A DNA stretch of 64,000 bases, taken from Amylolactobacillus amylophilus DSM 20533 = JCM 1125. GTDB taxonomy: Bacteria; Bacillota; Bacilli; Lactobacillales; Lactobacillaceae. Every line of letters begins with the position of its first letter. The stretch's first letter is position 1. Where the stretch lies: positions 186,001-250,000 of the forward strand of contig NZ_CP018888.1 of NCBI RefSeq assembly GCF_001936335.1. Reading direction: 5' to 3'. The position numbers were made by a program, and so were the translations under genes. Below the pieces are notes generated by a model. That model made no database searches, was not told where the DNA came from, and saw only the letters and a list, made by a program, of their open reading frames with translations. This document shows, in pieces, positions 44,866-53,553 of the stretch.

Positions 44866-47280
44866 TTACAAGACGATATTGACAATTTTGTTTGGAATCA
44901 CAATCACCCTTTTTGGCTCCTGTCCCTTCAAGAAGGATACAACATGCTTTTCAGTCAAGGCTAAACGTTCAACCTCGTCCTTTGCGGTATCCCGAGCAAC
45001 CTGGAACTTACCGCGGACCTTGCCGTTCACCTGAACAATAATTTCTACGGTGTCTTCAACGAGTTTTGATTCATCATATGTTGGCCAAGCCGCAAACGAT
45101 ATGCTTGTTTCATGACCCATAATTTGCCAAATTTCTTCCATCATGTGGGGTGCAACAGGTGCTAACAGCTGCACGAACCCTTCAGCATACTCCGTCGGGA
45201 TGATATCCACCTTGTACGCCTCGTTGATGAAGACCATCATCTGGCTAATTGCCGTGTTGAAATGCATTGATTCAAAGTCTTCCGTTACCTTCTTGACCGT
45301 TTCGTTGTAAACCTTGTCTAGCTTACCGTCGTTCTTTGCACCGACCTTATCCGTCAGAATCGGCGTCACATCGAGGTCGTTCACGAACAACCGCCATACC
45401 CGGTCCAGGAACTTCTTAGTGGAGGCCGGACCATCGTCGGCCCAATCAATTGCGGCGTCGAGCGGTCCCATAAACATCTCGTATGCGCGTAATGAGTCGG
45501 CACCGAACTCGGCAATGACATCGTCTGGGTTCACAACATTGCCCTTTGACTTCGACATCTTCTCGTGGTTTTTCAAAATAAGGCCTTGATTATAAAGCTT
45601 CTGGAATGGCTCCTTCGTTGGTACAACGCCTAAATCATACAATACCTTATGCCAGAAACGGGCATAGAGGAGGTGCAACACGGCGTGCTCGGCACCACCC
45701 ACGTAGAGGTCAACCGGTAACCACTCTTTTAGTTTCTCAGGATCGGCTAATTCTCTATCATTATTTGGATCAATATATCTTAAGTAGTACCAAGAACTAC
45801 CCGCCCATTGAGGCATTGTGTTGGTTTCTCTGCGCCCTTTTCGGCCATTTTTATCAACCACATTGACCCAGTCGGTGATGTTCGCCAGCGGACTCTCGGT
45901 TGTCCCTGAAGGTGCAATGTTCTTGGTAAATGGTAAGCGTAATGGCAACTCATCCTCAGGCACTAGGGTTGTCTCGCCATCTTCCCAGTGAATAACCGGA
46001 ATTGGTTCACCCCAATAACGTTGGCGGCTAAATAACCAGTCGCGTAGTTTGTAGTTAACCTTTTTCTGACCAACCTGATGCTCCTCTAACCAGTCCGTCA
46101 TTCTCTGAATGGCTTCCTCATTGTACAGACCGTCTAAGAAGTCCGAGTTCACGTGCTCACCGTCACCAGTAAAGGCTTCCTTAGTAACATCACCACCGGC
46201 AACTACTTCGTTAATCGGCAAGTCAAATTTCTGGGCAAATTCAAAGTCACGGTCATCGTGGGCTGGCACAGCCATCACGGCGCCAGTACCATAGCTGGCC
46301 AACACGTAGTCACTGATCCAGATTGGTAATCTCTCGCCGTTAACCGGGTTAATGGCGAAGGCACCGGTAAAGACACCCGTTTTATCGTGATTCAAATCAG
46401 TTCTAAGGAGGTCGCTCTTCTGCTCAGTCTGCTTGATATACGCATCCACAGTCTCTCTTTGAGCAGGTGTCGTGATTTGGCTCACAAGTTCATGCTCAGG
46501 CGCCAAAACAGTGTAACTAGCCCCAAAGAGCGTATCAGGCCGCGTAGTGAAGACGTTGAACTGGGCATCAGTCGCCGCAACCTTAAAGGTCACCTGTGCC
46601 CCAGTTGAGCGCCCAATCCAGTTTCGCTGCATCTCTTTGATACTCTCCGGCCAATCAACGAGGTCTAAGTCATCTAGTAGGCGATCAGCATAGGCAGTAA
46701 TCCGCAGCATCCACTGCCGCATCGGTTTCCTGTAAACTGGATAGCCCCCACGCTCAGTTTTACCATCAATGACCTCTTCGTTCGCCACAACTGTACCTAA
46801 ATCAGGACTCCAGTTGACCGGTACCTCGGCCTCGTATGCCAAACCTTTTTTGTACATTTGTTCAAAAATCCACTGGGTCCACTTATAGAAGTTCGGATCA
46901 GTCGTATTCACTTCGCGGTCCCAGTCATACGAGAATCCGAGCATGTTAATCTGCTTCTTAAACGTGGCGATATTCTCTTTGGTAAACTCTGCTGGATCGT
47001 TGCCAGTATCCATCGCATACTGCTCTGCGGGCAAGCCAAATGCATCCCAACCCATTGGGTGCAATACATTATAGCCCTGTGCCCGACGCATTCTACTGAT
47101 AATGTCAGTTGCGGTGTAGCCTTCTGGATGCCCGACATGTAGCCCCTTACCAGATGGATATGGGAACATATCTAATGCGTAGAAATTCTTTTTGTTCTTA
47201 TCCTCTGTAGTCTTGAAAGTCTTGTGCTCTGCCCAATACTTCTGCCACTTTGCCTCAACAACTTTATGGTTATATGCCAT
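44866..47280 (-). CDS. leuS: Leucyl-tRNA synthetase
   Basis: Charges tRNA-Leu. The 804-residue class I enzyme starts [20 protein letters not shown], with the HIGH-like [19 protein letters not shown] (near 40), the editing domain with [19 protein letters not shown], and the KMSKSKGN loop near 580. The start at 47280 follows GGAGGAAG; the longer open frame runs into the T-box leader. Bacterial type. Confidence 0.97.
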   Translation of the reverse strand: MAYNHKVVEAKWQKYWAEHKTFKTTEDKNKKNFYALDMFPYPSGKGLHVGHPEGYTATDIISRMRRAQGYNVLHPMGWDAFGLPAEQYAMDTGNDPAEFTKENIATFKKQINMLGFSYDWDREVNTTDPNFYKWTQWIFEQMYKKGLAYEAEVPVNWSPDLGTVVANEEVIDGKTERGGYPVYRKPMRQWMLRITAYADRLLDDLDLVDWPESIKEMQRNWIGRSTGAQVTFKVAATDAQFNVFTTRPDTLFGASYTVLAPEHELVSQITTPAQRETVDAYIKQTEQKSDLLRTDLNHDKTGVFTGAFAINPVNGERLPIWISDYVLASYGTGAVMAVPAHDDRDFEFAQKFDLPINEVVAGGDVTKEAFTGDGEHVNSDFLDGLYNEEAIQRMTDWLEEHQVGQKKVNYKLRDWLFSRQRYWGEPIPVIHWEDGETTLVPEDELPLRLPFTKNIAPSGTTESPLANITDWVNVVDKNGRKGRRETNTMPQWAGSSWYYLRYIDPNNDRELADPEKLKEWLPVDLYVGGAEHAVLHLLYARFWHKVLYDLGVVPTKEPFQKLYNQGLILKNHEKMSKSKGNVVNPDDVIAEFGADSLRAYEMFMGPLDAAIDWADDGPASTKKFLDRVWRLFVNDLDVTPILTDKVGAKNDGKLDKVYNETVKKVTEDFESMHFNTAISQMMVFINEAYKVDIIPTEYAEGFVQLLAPVAPHMMEEIWQIMGHETSISFAAWPTYDESKLVEDTVEIIVQVNGKVRGKFQVARDTAKDEVERLALTEKHVVSFLKGQEPKRVIVIPNKIVNIVL

Positions 47281-47289
47281 TTTCTTCCT

Positions 47290-47515
47290 CCTAATAAAAA
47301 AGTCCCATTGATTAAAATCAATAGGACGAAATATTCGCGGTACCACCTAAGTTCCACGTAATGTGGCGCTCATTTGGTCGTAACGTGACCGACGTTTGGC
47401 AATATTCAAGCGAGTTCGAATTTCCTCTTATGGTTTCACACCAGCCAACCACTCTCTGCAAAGTTCTCCACTCTACTACTCTTGTGCCTTTATCTTTGAA
47501 TCAATAATAGTTATA
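47290..47515 (-). promoter_or_regulatory. T-box leader of leuS (specifier CTC)
   Basis: Minus strand AGGTGGTACCGCG is the T-box antiterminator sequence, followed by the terminator GTCCTATTGATT ... AATCAATGGGAC with TTTTTT (47296-47325). Stem I upstream contains AATTCGAACTCGCTTG, where CTC is the leucine specifier. Typical AGAGAGTGG and GAGTAG elements are also visible. Weak promoter elements (TTTTCA, 16 bases, TATAAC) lie at about 47513-47540. Confidence 0.92.
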
Positions 47516-47556
47516 ATTTACCACATTAGAATGAAAAGTTAAAGGATGAATCTCAC

Positions 47557-48234
47557 ATGAATCAGAATCAAATCCGTGCTCGTAAATTTGGCATTGCCAG
47601 CCTAGTATTACTTCTGCTCTTCCTTACCTGGGCAATATTGGTTGCCACTAGTCAACCGGTAATCAACAGCTTCGACAAAACTCTGATCAACGTAATTGTT
47701 AATCACAATGAAACCAACCTCATATTTGCGCGTTCAATCACCGTTGTTGGTAATACCAAGACCATGACTGTTTTGACGATTATCGCGGCTGCGCTACTTC
47801 TTTTAATCAAACGCTACCCACTAGCACTATATTTTGCAGGCACGATGGCCCTCGCCAATCTGACCAACTCAATCGTCAAGCACATTATAAAACGACCACG
47901 GCCTACTGCCCACCACCTGGTGCACGCTGGCGGCTACTCGTTTCCGTCAGGCCATTCAATCGGCTCAATCACCTTCTTTAGCCTTTTGATTATTGTCACG
48001 ATAATTCTGGTAAAAAGCCATGTGCTACAAACTCTGGCGACATTAATCTTTGGTAGCATGCCTATCCTAATCGGCTATAGCCGCATCTACCTGCACGTTC
48101 ACTTTCCAAGCGACGTCCTCGGTGGCTTCTTACTAGGATTAACATTTATCATGGTTAGCCTCTATCTGTACTACCGCTACCGGCTATCCTTTAACCCAAC
48201 TTCGACTCCCTTTGCGCGCGATTCATTAAATTAA
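47557..48234 (+). CDS. PAP2-family membrane phosphatase
   Basis: A 225-residue membrane phosphatase (lipid phosphatase type). The three acid phosphatase motifs are present: KRPRP (near 112), the PSGHS loop in YSFPSGHSIGS (near 130), and YSRIYLHVHFPSDVLGG (His nucleophile region, near 175). Six hydrophobic helices. Substrate may be undecaprenyl pyrophosphate or phosphatidylglycerophosphate, which I cannot decide. Its last 44 bases overlap the convergent exporter gene. Confidence 0.9.
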   Translation: MNQNQIRARKFGIASLVLLLLFLTWAILVATSQPVINSFDKTLINVIVNHNETNLIFARSITVVGNTKTMTVLTIIAAALLLLIKRYPLALYFAGTMALANLTNSIVKHIIKRPRPTAHHLVHAGGYSFPSGHSIGSITFFSLLIIVTIILVKSHVLQTLATLIFGSMPILIGYSRIYLHVHFPSDVLGGFLLGLTFIMVSLYLYYRYRLSFNPTSTPFARDSLN

Positions 48235-49657
48235 CGAAGAACGCGATGATAATCACGACGATTGAGGCGTAGAAGACCCCCTTCAAAGCAGAGAACAAAA
48301 TATTTTGTAATGGAGCCAACAATGTTGGGTCCATTTTTTTAGCATCAGCCGAATTAACGACCTTGTTCATCATCGCCTGCGTTAAGTTTGGCTGACCATC
48401 TAAGCCCTTAGCAACGTACATGTTGAATACAATACCGAAAATCGAGACCATCATTGTTTGACCTAGGTACTTCACGAGTGAATTAAAGGAAGTTGCCACG
48501 CCAATATTTTCCTTTGAGACAACAGTCTGAGATGCCACAGCCGTCGCCGTGATTGCTGTACCAAAGCCAAAGCCACAGAGCGCCGCAATCAAAAAGAAGA
48601 AGAGGAACGGTGTGGATTCGGGAACAACAATCAGCAATAAATTACCCACCAGCAAGAACGACAGCGAAAGATAGAGAATTTTTTGAATACTAATTTTAGT
48701 GAGCAAATGCCCCGTCACGAACGAGCCAAGAATCCAGAGAATAGAACTTGGGGTCACTGCGAAACCAGCGGCTGTCGCCGGCTCACCAAGAATACCTTGC
48801 ATCCAAATCGGCAAATAGAATTCGAACCCAATTAAGAAGCCACTAATCAATAGTGTGACAACATTAATGCCCAGAAACTGCTTATTTTTCAAGATGGAAA
48901 CCGGAAGAATCGGATCCTGCGAATTCTGTTCCACATGCCAGAATAACAGGCCACTACCAATTGCTAATAGAACAAGAATCACAGGTAGGAACCAATTCTG
49001 TATTTGGCCCAGTTCTTGTAACAGTAACATGATTACCACAAGGAAAATCACGAGCAAACTAGTGCCCTTATAATCGATTATGGTATTCATCTTTCGTCTT
49101 GGCTCACGCAAAAAAACCATGATCAGCACAATCGTCAGCAATCCGATTGGTAAGTTGAGGTAAAACACCCAATGCCAACTAAATTGTTCTACAATGAACC
49201 CACCCAATAACGGTGCCAGAATGGAGGCAATGCCCCAAGCAGAGCCGTTGAAGCCCAGCACCTTGGCCCGTTTCTCAATTGGGTAGATATCTGCGATAAT
49301 CGTAAATGAGACAGGTTGGATTGCTCCGGCGCCCAGTCCTTGAATCACACGAAAGATAATCAGGCTGACCATGTTCTGTGCCAGTCCACAGAGAGCCGAG
49401 CCAACAATAAACACGATTAAGCCGAAAATAAATATCGGTTTCCGTCCGAGAGAATCGGCCAGCTTGCCATAAACCGGCGTAGAAACGGCGGTCATCAGCA
49501 AGAAGATGGAGACGACCCAGTTCATGATATTCAGGCCGTGCAAATCTGACACAATCGTTGGCATGGCCGTCGAGACAATCGTGCCCTCAATTGCAGTCAT
49601 AAATGTGGCGATAAAGATTGCAACTGTTACTACAACCGTATTTGTTTTCTTTTCCAT
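48191..49657 (-). CDS. MFS multidrug exporter, DHA2 (EmrB/QacA) type
   Basis: A 488-residue transporter with about 14 transmembrane segments. Motif TAIEGTIVSTAMPTIVSDL (TM1) and PVYGKLADSLGRKPIF (motif A) identify the DHA2 group; RVIQGLGAGAIQPVSFTII is motif C-like. I start at ATG 49657 (MEKKTNTVVVT). An in-frame GTG-like extension upstream runs into the metK terminator. Substrate unknown. Tail-to-tail overlap with the PAP2 gene means the genes share their last codons on opposite strands. Confidence 0.9.
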   Translation of the reverse strand: MEKKTNTVVVTVAIFIATFMTAIEGTIVSTAMPTIVSDLHGLNIMNWVVSIFLLMTAVSTPVYGKLADSLGRKPIFIFGLIVFIVGSALCGLAQNMVSLIIFRVIQGLGAGAIQPVSFTIIADIYPIEKRAKVLGFNGSAWGIASILAPLLGGFIVEQFSWHWVFYLNLPIGLLTIVLIMVFLREPRRKMNTIIDYKGTSLLVIFLVVIMLLLQELGQIQNWFLPVILVLLAIGSGLLFWHVEQNSQDPILPVSILKNKQFLGINVVTLLISGFLIGFEFYLPIWMQGILGEPATAAGFAVTPSSILWILGSFVTGHLLTKISIQKILYLSLSFLLVGNLLLIVVPESTPFLFFFLIAALCGFGFGTAITATAVASQTVVSKENIGVATSFNSLVKYLGQTMMVSIFGIVFNMYVAKGLDGQPNLTQAMMNKVVNSADAKKMDPTLLAPLQNILFSALKGVFYASIVVIIIAFFVNLMNRAQRESKLG

Positions 49658-49671
49658 CAAATTTCCCTTAA

Positions 49672-49702
49672 AAAAACGCTTGGAAAAGTCCCAAACGTTC
49701 AC
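49672..49702 (-). terminator. Terminator of metK
   Basis: Minus strand AACGTTTGG-gACTTTT-CCAAGCGTT (one G-T pair), followed by TTTTTT, beginning 5 bases after the metK stop. Confidence 0.8.
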
Positions 49703-49706
49703 TTCT

Positions 49707-50897
49707 TTATTTTAATAAATTGAGTAGTGCGTCTACCTTATCCGTTCTCTCCCAAGGCAAATCAAGGTCTGGCCGGCCAAAGTGGCCGTATGCAGCCGTC
49801 TGCTGGTAAATTGGACGTTTTAAATCGAGCATCTGGATAATTCCTGCAGGTCGCAGGTCGAACACCTCGCGAATTACCTTCACTAAATCTTCAGCGTTAA
49901 CCTTACTGGTACCGTAAGTGTTGACGTTGATGCTGACCGGATGGGCCACACCAATCGCGTAAGCTAGCTGCACTTCAATCTTAGAAGCAATCTTGGCTGC
50001 AACGATGTTCTTAGCAATGTAACGTGCAGCATAGCTAGCAGAACGGTCAACTTTAGTGGCATCTTTACCAGAGAAAGCACCGCCACCATGTCGAGCATAG
50101 CCACCATAGGTATCAACGATTACCTTCCTCCCGGTCAGCCCTGCATCACCTTGTGGGCCACCAATCACAAAACGGCCACTAGGGTTAATCAAGAACCTGG
50201 TGTCTTGATCAAGTAGATTAGCCGGAATTACCTGCTTAATCACCTGGTCAATCATCGCAGACCTGATAGTCACATTATCAACGTCCTCATCATGCTGTGT
50301 ACTAATGACAATTGTATCGACCCGCTGAGGGTGATTATGCTCATCATATTCGACTGTCACCTGAGCTTTTGCGTCAGGGCGTAACCATGGCAAAATTCTT
50401 GCTTTACGTAAATGAGCAACACGCCGCATCAAGCCGTGAGCAAGCGTGATTGGTAGTGGCATTAACTCGGGTGTCTCGTCGATAGCGAAACCAAACATCA
50501 AGCCCTGATCGCCGGCACCAATTTGGTCGAATTGATCGACATCATTTTGATTCTCCCGTACTTCGAGTGAATCATCAACACCACCAGCAATATCGGGTGA
50601 TTGTTCATCGATATCAATCAGAATCGCACTGTGATGACCGTCAAATCCTAATTCTGGTCTGTCATAGCCGATTTCCAGAATAGTCTTGCGTACCAACGCC
50701 TGAATATCGACATCAGCACTAGTAGTGATTTCTCCGACCACGAGTACTAGACCGGTAGTCACAACAGTCTCACACGCAACGCGCGCATCCGGATCCTGTG
50801 TGAGCATTGCATCAAGAATGGCATCAGAAATCTGATCGGCAATCTTGTCTGGATGACCTTCCGAAACTGATTCAGAAGTAAATAATCTCTTTTCCAT
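49707..50897 (-). CDS. metK: S-adenosylmethionine synthetase
   Basis: Makes SAM from ATP and methionine. The 396-residue protein opens with [20 protein letters not shown] (ATP and metal binding), has [12 protein letters not shown] near 118, the phosphate-binding loop [21 protein letters not shown]-type segment (about 245-265), GGAFSGKD, and [10 protein letters not shown]. It is expressed under an SMK-box that can hide its ribosome binding site. Confidence 0.98.
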   Translation of the reverse strand: MEKRLFTSESVSEGHPDKIADQISDAILDAMLTQDPDARVACETVVTTGLVLVVGEITTSADVDIQALVRKTILEIGYDRPELGFDGHHSAILIDIDEQSPDIAGGVDDSLEVRENQNDVDQFDQIGAGDQGLMFGFAIDETPELMPLPITLAHGLMRRVAHLRKARILPWLRPDAKAQVTVEYDEHNHPQRVDTIVISTQHDEDVDNVTIRSAMIDQVIKQVIPANLLDQDTRFLINPSGRFVIGGPQGDAGLTGRKVIVDTYGGYARHGGGAFSGKDATKVDRSASYAARYIAKNIVAAKIASKIEVQLAYAIGVAHPVSINVNTYGTSKVNAEDLVKVIREVFDLRPAGIIQMLDLKRPIYQQTAAYGHFGRPDLDLPWERTDKVDALLNLLK

Positions 50898-50905
50898 TAT
50901 GTAGT

Positions 50906-50980
50906 CCCCCTACTATTTATCGGTTACAAGGCATCTCCAGCGGAACGATTCCACTGAATCCTATCGGGATTGTAACTTGT
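50906..50980 (-). promoter_or_regulatory. SMK-box (SAM-III) riboswitch of metK
   Basis: The minus strand shows the class hallmarks in order: GTTACAATCCCGATAGGA, the stem ATTCAGTGGAATCGTTCCGC, then GAGATGCCTTGTAACCGA, and further on the GGGGG ribosome binding site (50906-50910), eight bases before ATG. GTTACAA pairs with TTGTAAC. In the known mechanism SAM binding pairs the ribosome binding site with the aptamer and blocks translation of metK. Confidence 0.92.
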
Positions 50981-51015
50981 CTATATTAACATAATCTAGC
51001 CGGAATTTAAATAAT

Positions 51016-51051
51016 AAAAAAGCCTCATCGACTATTAGCGATGAAGCTTTT
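51016..51051 (-). terminator. Terminator of the tRNA-Glu/tRNA-Val transcript
   Basis: Minus strand AAAAGCtTCATCG ... CGATGAgGCTTTT followed by TTATTT, directly after tRNA-Val. Confidence 0.82.
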
Positions 51052-51056
51052 GGTGA

Positions 51057-51129
51057 TGGAGGATACAGGGTTCGAACCTGTGACCCTCTGCTTGTAAGGC
51101 AGACGCTCTCCCAGCTGAGCTAATCCTCC
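51057..51129 (-). tRNA. tRNA-Val (TAC)
   Basis: 73-base tRNA. Acceptor GGAGGAT/ATCCTCC, D-arm TAGCTCAGCTGGGAGAGC, anticodon loop CTTACAA (TAC), T-arm AGGTTCGAACCTGT. CCA not encoded. In one transcript with tRNA-Glu. Confidence 0.96.
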
Positions 51130-51139
51130 ATAATGTAAA

Positions 51140-51211
51140 TGACCCGTACGGGATTTGAACCCATGATACCGCCGTGAAAGGGCGGTGTCTTAACCACTTG
51201 ACCAACGGGCC
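51140..51211 (-). tRNA. tRNA-Glu (TTC)
   Basis: 72-base tRNA. Acceptor GGCCCGT/ACGGGTC, anticodon loop CTTTCAC (TTC), T-arm GGGTTCAAATCCC. Transcribed ahead of tRNA-Val from the promoter at 51241-51269. Confidence 0.96.
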
Positions 51212-51240
51212 ATAATTCCGTCTCTCTGACAACATGTATT

Positions 51241-51269
51241 AATATACCAGATGCCAATATACTTGGCAA
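51241..51269 (-). promoter_or_regulatory. Promoter of tRNA-Glu/tRNA-Val
   Basis: Minus strand TTGCCA (51264-51269), 17-base spacer, TATATT (51241-51246), about 30 bases before tRNA-Glu. Confidence 0.75.
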
Positions 51270-51302
51270 CAGATTTAGCTAATTTTTTAATTTTTTAGTC
51301 AA

Positions 51303-51330
51303 AATAAAAAGAAGCCAATCGGCTACTTTA
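51303..51330 (-). terminator. Terminator of the YxeA-like gene
   Basis: Minus strand AAGtAGCC-GATT-GGCTtCTT followed by TTTATTTT, ending just after the stop codon. Confidence 0.6.
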
Positions 51331-51333
51331 TCG

Positions 51334-51696
51334 CTAACGTAATTTTTCTAGTACTTTTGCAGGGATATCACCCTCAGAAACCGCATTTGGACCCTTAGTC
51401 ACACGCTTATCTGAGACCTCTCCTTTAACATAGCTGCCTGCCTCGAGCATAGTTGGATTTGCGGATTCCTGGCTGTGCCATGAAACTTCCTTCGTTGTGC
51501 CGTCTTCAAGCACCCATTTAAAATTATAACTGTAGTAGTAGTACTGCTCACCATTCTTCTTATAGTCGGATCCGTCACTATTCTTTGACTTAGTCTTGAC
51601 ACCCTCAGGAACTACCGCATAAGCGGTACTGCCCTTATAGGTAGAGTTATAATAGCTACAACCAGACAGGGTAAGTAGGACTGTGCCAAGAAGCAC
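51334..51696 (-). CDS. YxeA-like (DUF1093) secreted protein with a damaged start
   Basis: A small lipoprotein-type product: hydrophobic LLGTVLLTLSGCSYY with lipobox LSGC, then YKGSTAYAVVPEGVK and YYYYSYNFKWVLEDGTTKEVSWH, typical of DUF1093. 120 residues from GTG 51696, which has no ribosome binding site. Upstream the frame reads KKIIAAT, and a good site (AAGGAAG) lies at the right place for a normal ATG-AAA-AAA-ATT start, but the bases read TATAAAAAAATT: the G of ATG appears to be missing. So the gene may have lost its start codon, unless a rare start is used. Downstream of, and probably cotranscribed with, the metal-binding lipoprotein. Confidence 0.6.
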   Translation of the reverse strand: MLLGTVLLTLSGCSYYNSTYKGSTAYAVVPEGVKTKSKNSDGSDYKKNGEQYYYYSYNFKWVLEDGTTKEVSWHSQESANPTMLEAGSYVKGEVSDKRVTKGPNAVSEGDIPAKVLEKLR

Positions 51697-51737
51697 TGTT
51701 GCTGCAATAATTTTTTTATAATTTCAATCTTCCTTCT

Positions 51738-52640
51738 TTATTTCCGAGCATTCAGGAGTAGAATTCGCTCTAAGTTTTTATACGTGTCAGTCATCCATTG
51801 AATATATGTCTTACCCTCAGGTAACGTCTCAGTCACCTTTAAGACGGGGACATTATTCTTGTCTGCCAGCTCAACCAGTTCGCTAATGACAGGATTGTCT
51901 ACTTGTTCATTGACGACAAAAAAACGGACCTTGCGTTGCTTAATTTGTTTCCTCATCTCTTCGATTGATTGCGGACTAGGGTCGGTCTCTTTCTCGATAG
52001 CTGCCTCAAATTCCGGGTTACCAATCTTAAAGCCAAGGGCCTTGATAGAATAATCAAAGACAGGTTCGCTAACAAAAGCAACCTTATTTGAGCTATCCAG
52101 ATATTTATTCTTCATCTCGGCGACCAATTCTTGCATTGGTTTTAAACTCTTTTTGTATTTCTCAGCGTTTTTGCGGAAATAATCCTTTGACGTAGGATAT
52201 TTACCACCAAGATCTGCCGCAATTCGATCAGCCAATTTGCTCATAATCTCTGGATAGTACCAGATATGAGGATTGTCTCCCGTCTTCTTCTTTGCGACGT
52301 CGACGCCCACATCAATGGCTTCGGTGTTCTGAACCTTAATTAACTGTTTCATCCAGCTGTCATATCCTAAACCATTTTGAATAACTAAATCCGCATTATC
52401 AACCTGCTTGGCAGTTTTCGTTGTTGGTTCAAAATCATGGGGATCAGTCTTCGAACTGTTAATCACCGCTGTGACCTTACCTTTAGTTCCCACCACAGCT
52501 GTAGCTACCTCACCATAAAAATCAGTTGTGGTAACAACGTTAATCTCCCCGTCATCTTTCTTCACACCATTGCTGCAACCAACTAGGATCAGGAGCGCCG
52601 CAAGAGTCAGCACCAAACTAGAAAGCAATTTTTTCTTCAC
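51738..52640 (-). CDS. Zinc/manganese ABC transporter substrate-binding lipoprotein
   Basis: A 300-residue cluster A-I binding protein (ZnuA/AdcA/MntC family). The lipoprotein signal (KKKLLSSLVLTLAALLILVGCSNG) is followed by metal-ligand regions: the His in KTDPHDFEPTTK, the His in DNPHIWYYPE, the Glu in FVSEPVFDY (where zinc proteins often have His), and NEQVDNP near the end. Start GTG 52640 follows GGAGGGA. No ABC permease or ATPase genes are next to it, so it would have to work with a transporter encoded elsewhere. Divergent from the zinc-independent S14 gene. Metal uncertain; zinc is favoured by context. Confidence 0.85.
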   Translation of the reverse strand: MKKKLLSSLVLTLAALLILVGCSNGVKKDDGEINVVTTTDFYGEVATAVVGTKGKVTAVINSSKTDPHDFEPTTKTAKQVDNADLVIQNGLGYDSWMKQLIKVQNTEAIDVGVDVAKKKTGDNPHIWYYPEIMSKLADRIAADLGGKYPTSKDYFRKNAEKYKKSLKPMQELVAEMKNKYLDSSNKVAFVSEPVFDYSIKALGFKIGNPEFEAAIEKETDPSPQSIEEMRKQIKQRKVRFFVVNEQVDNPVISELVELADKNNVPVLKVTETLPEGKTYIQWMTDTYKNLERILLLNARK

Positions 52641-52677
52641 TCTATCCCTCCAATTCATTAATAACATTTGACGTGTA

Positions 52678-52712
52678 TAATTTTACAGCACTTAAATATC
52701 CGTGTAAAATTA
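52678..52712. promoter_or_regulatory. Dyad-symmetric bidirectional promoter/operator
   Basis: TAATTTTACA (52678-52687) and TGTAAAATTA (52703-52712) form a perfect 10-bp inverted repeat spaced by 15 bases. Read on either strand the repeat gives TTTACA, 17 bases, TAAAAT, a usable promoter. One faces the metal-binding lipoprotein (minus), the other faces rpsN (plus). A single regulator bound to this dyad could control both genes; a Zur-type factor is plausible but not shown. Confidence 0.5.
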
Positions 52713-52782
52713 AAGTGATTATCTTTATTATTTCTTAGTCGTACCGCCGAAAAATCAACTGCGTTACTTTATTTCAAATTAT

Positions 52783-52816
52783 TTCACTTGTTTTTTGTAA
52801 GTGAATATGGTATATT
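52783..52816 (+). promoter_or_regulatory. Promoter of rpsN with an overlapping inverted repeat
   Basis: TTGTTT (52788-52793), 17-base spacer, TATATT (52811-52816). The inverted repeat TTCACTT-n9-AAGTGAA (52783-52789 and 52799-52805) covers the -35 and spacer, so it may be an operator. Confidence 0.5.
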
Positions 52817-52858
52817 AATCAAATCAAATAGTTCATTTCTACGGAAAGGAGTAACTTC

Positions 52859-53128
52859 TTGGCTAAGAAATCTAAAATCGCAAAGTTTAGAAAACAAGAA
52901 CAAATGGTCGCAAGGTATGCAGCTTTACGGCAGGAACTAAAGGCTGCACACGATTATGAAGCTCTCGCAAAGCTACCAAAAGATTCTAATCCTAATCGTT
53001 TGCGCAATCGCGATCAAATTGATGGACGTCCACGTGCATATATGCGTAAGTTCGGGATGTCTCGGCTCAATTTCAAACGTCTAGCCCATCTGGGCCAAAT
53101 CCCTGGCGTTAAGAAAGCAAGCTGGTAA
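52859..53128 (+). CDS. rpsN: Small-subunit ribosomal protein uS14, zinc-independent type
   Basis: An 89-residue uS14 of the long form without the CxxC zinc ribbon ([20 protein letters not shown] ... [20 protein letters not shown]). Start is TTG 52859, after GGAAAGGAG. Such copies (S14p2) are commonly made under zinc shortage in place of the zinc-binding uS14 encoded in the main ribosomal operon. The divergent metal-binding lipoprotein fits a zinc-response unit. It is the only ribosomal protein here outside a ribosomal operon. Confidence 0.95.
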   Translation: MAKKSKIAKFRKQEQMVARYAALRQELKAAHDYEALAKLPKDSNPNRLRNRDQIDGRPRAYMRKFGMSRLNFKRLAHLGQIPGVKKASW

Positions 53129-53142
53129 ATAATAGTAAATTT

Positions 53143-53170
53143 CAACCACTCAGATGAGTGGTTTTTATTT
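53143..53170 (+). terminator. Terminator of rpsN
   Basis: ACCACTCA-GA-TGAGTGGT followed by TTTTATTT, 15 bases after the stop. Confidence 0.85.
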
Positions 53171-53190
53171 AGCATTTTTCTCCAATAGAC

Positions 53191-53220
53191 TTTACAAGTG
53201 GAAGATGCAAACGCTATAAT
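53191..53220 (+). promoter_or_regulatory. Promoter of tRNA-Asn/tRNA-Ser
   Basis: TTTACA (53191-53196), 18-base spacer, TATAAT (53215-53220), 15 bases before tRNA-Asn. Confidence 0.7.
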
Positions 53221-53235
53221 TATTGGAGTAGTTAT

Positions 53236-53308
53236 TCCGGATTAGCTCAGTTGGTAGAGCGCTTGACTGTTAATCAAGATGTCGTCAGTTCGAGTCTGAC
53301 ATCCGGAG
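53236..53308 (+). tRNA. tRNA-Asn (GTT)
   Basis: 73 bases. Acceptor TCCGGAT/ATCCGGA, D-arm TAGCTCAGTTGGTAGAGC, anticodon loop CTGTTAA (GTT), T-arm CAGTTCGAGTCTG. CCA not encoded. Confidence 0.97.
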
Positions 53309-53317
53309 TTTTATTTT

Positions 53318-53407
53318 GGAGAATTGTCCGAGCGGCCGAAGGAGCATGATTGGAAATCATGTATATGGATTATATCTGTATCAAGGGTTCGAATCCCTTA
53401 TTCTCCG
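53318..53407 (+). tRNA. tRNA-Ser (GGA), integration target
   Basis: 90-base class II tRNA. Acceptor GGAGAAT/ATTCTCC, anticodon loop TTGGAAA (GGA), long variable arm (TATATGGATTATATCTGTATC region), T-arm AGGGTTCGAATCCCT. Its last 13 bases begin the left repeat of the integrated element, and the integration leaves the tRNA complete. Confidence 0.96.
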
Positions 53408-53495
53408 TTTTAGTGTTTATACACTTTCGCAAACGTTCGTAATGTTGATTTAACGTCATTTTGTCTTTGCCTATTTTCATAGATATTCAGATTTA
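53395..53495 (+). repeat. attL: 101-bp direct repeat at the tRNA-Ser 3' end
   Basis: From CCCTTATTCTCCG in the tRNA to CAGATTTA. The same 101 bases return at 62491-62591 with a single difference (C at 53430, T at 62526). This marks the left junction of the integrated element. Confidence 0.93.
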
Positions 53496-53521
53496 GTCTG
53501 CCAAAAGTCTGCCAAAAACTT
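53492..53521 (+). repeat. Arm-type integrase repeat, left copy
   Basis: A 30-bp sequence containing two tandem GTCTGCCAAAA units is identical to 62405-62434, which overlaps the integrase stop codon. Copies just inside each att repeat suggest binding sites for the integrase N-terminal domain. Confidence 0.7.
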
Positions 53522-53553
53522 GATCTATAAAACTAAACTTTCCCACAAAAAAT

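Noticed and set aside
51035-51235. A 66-codon frame on the minus strand
   Set aside because: It runs through tRNA-Glu and tRNA-Val, so it is not a protein gene.
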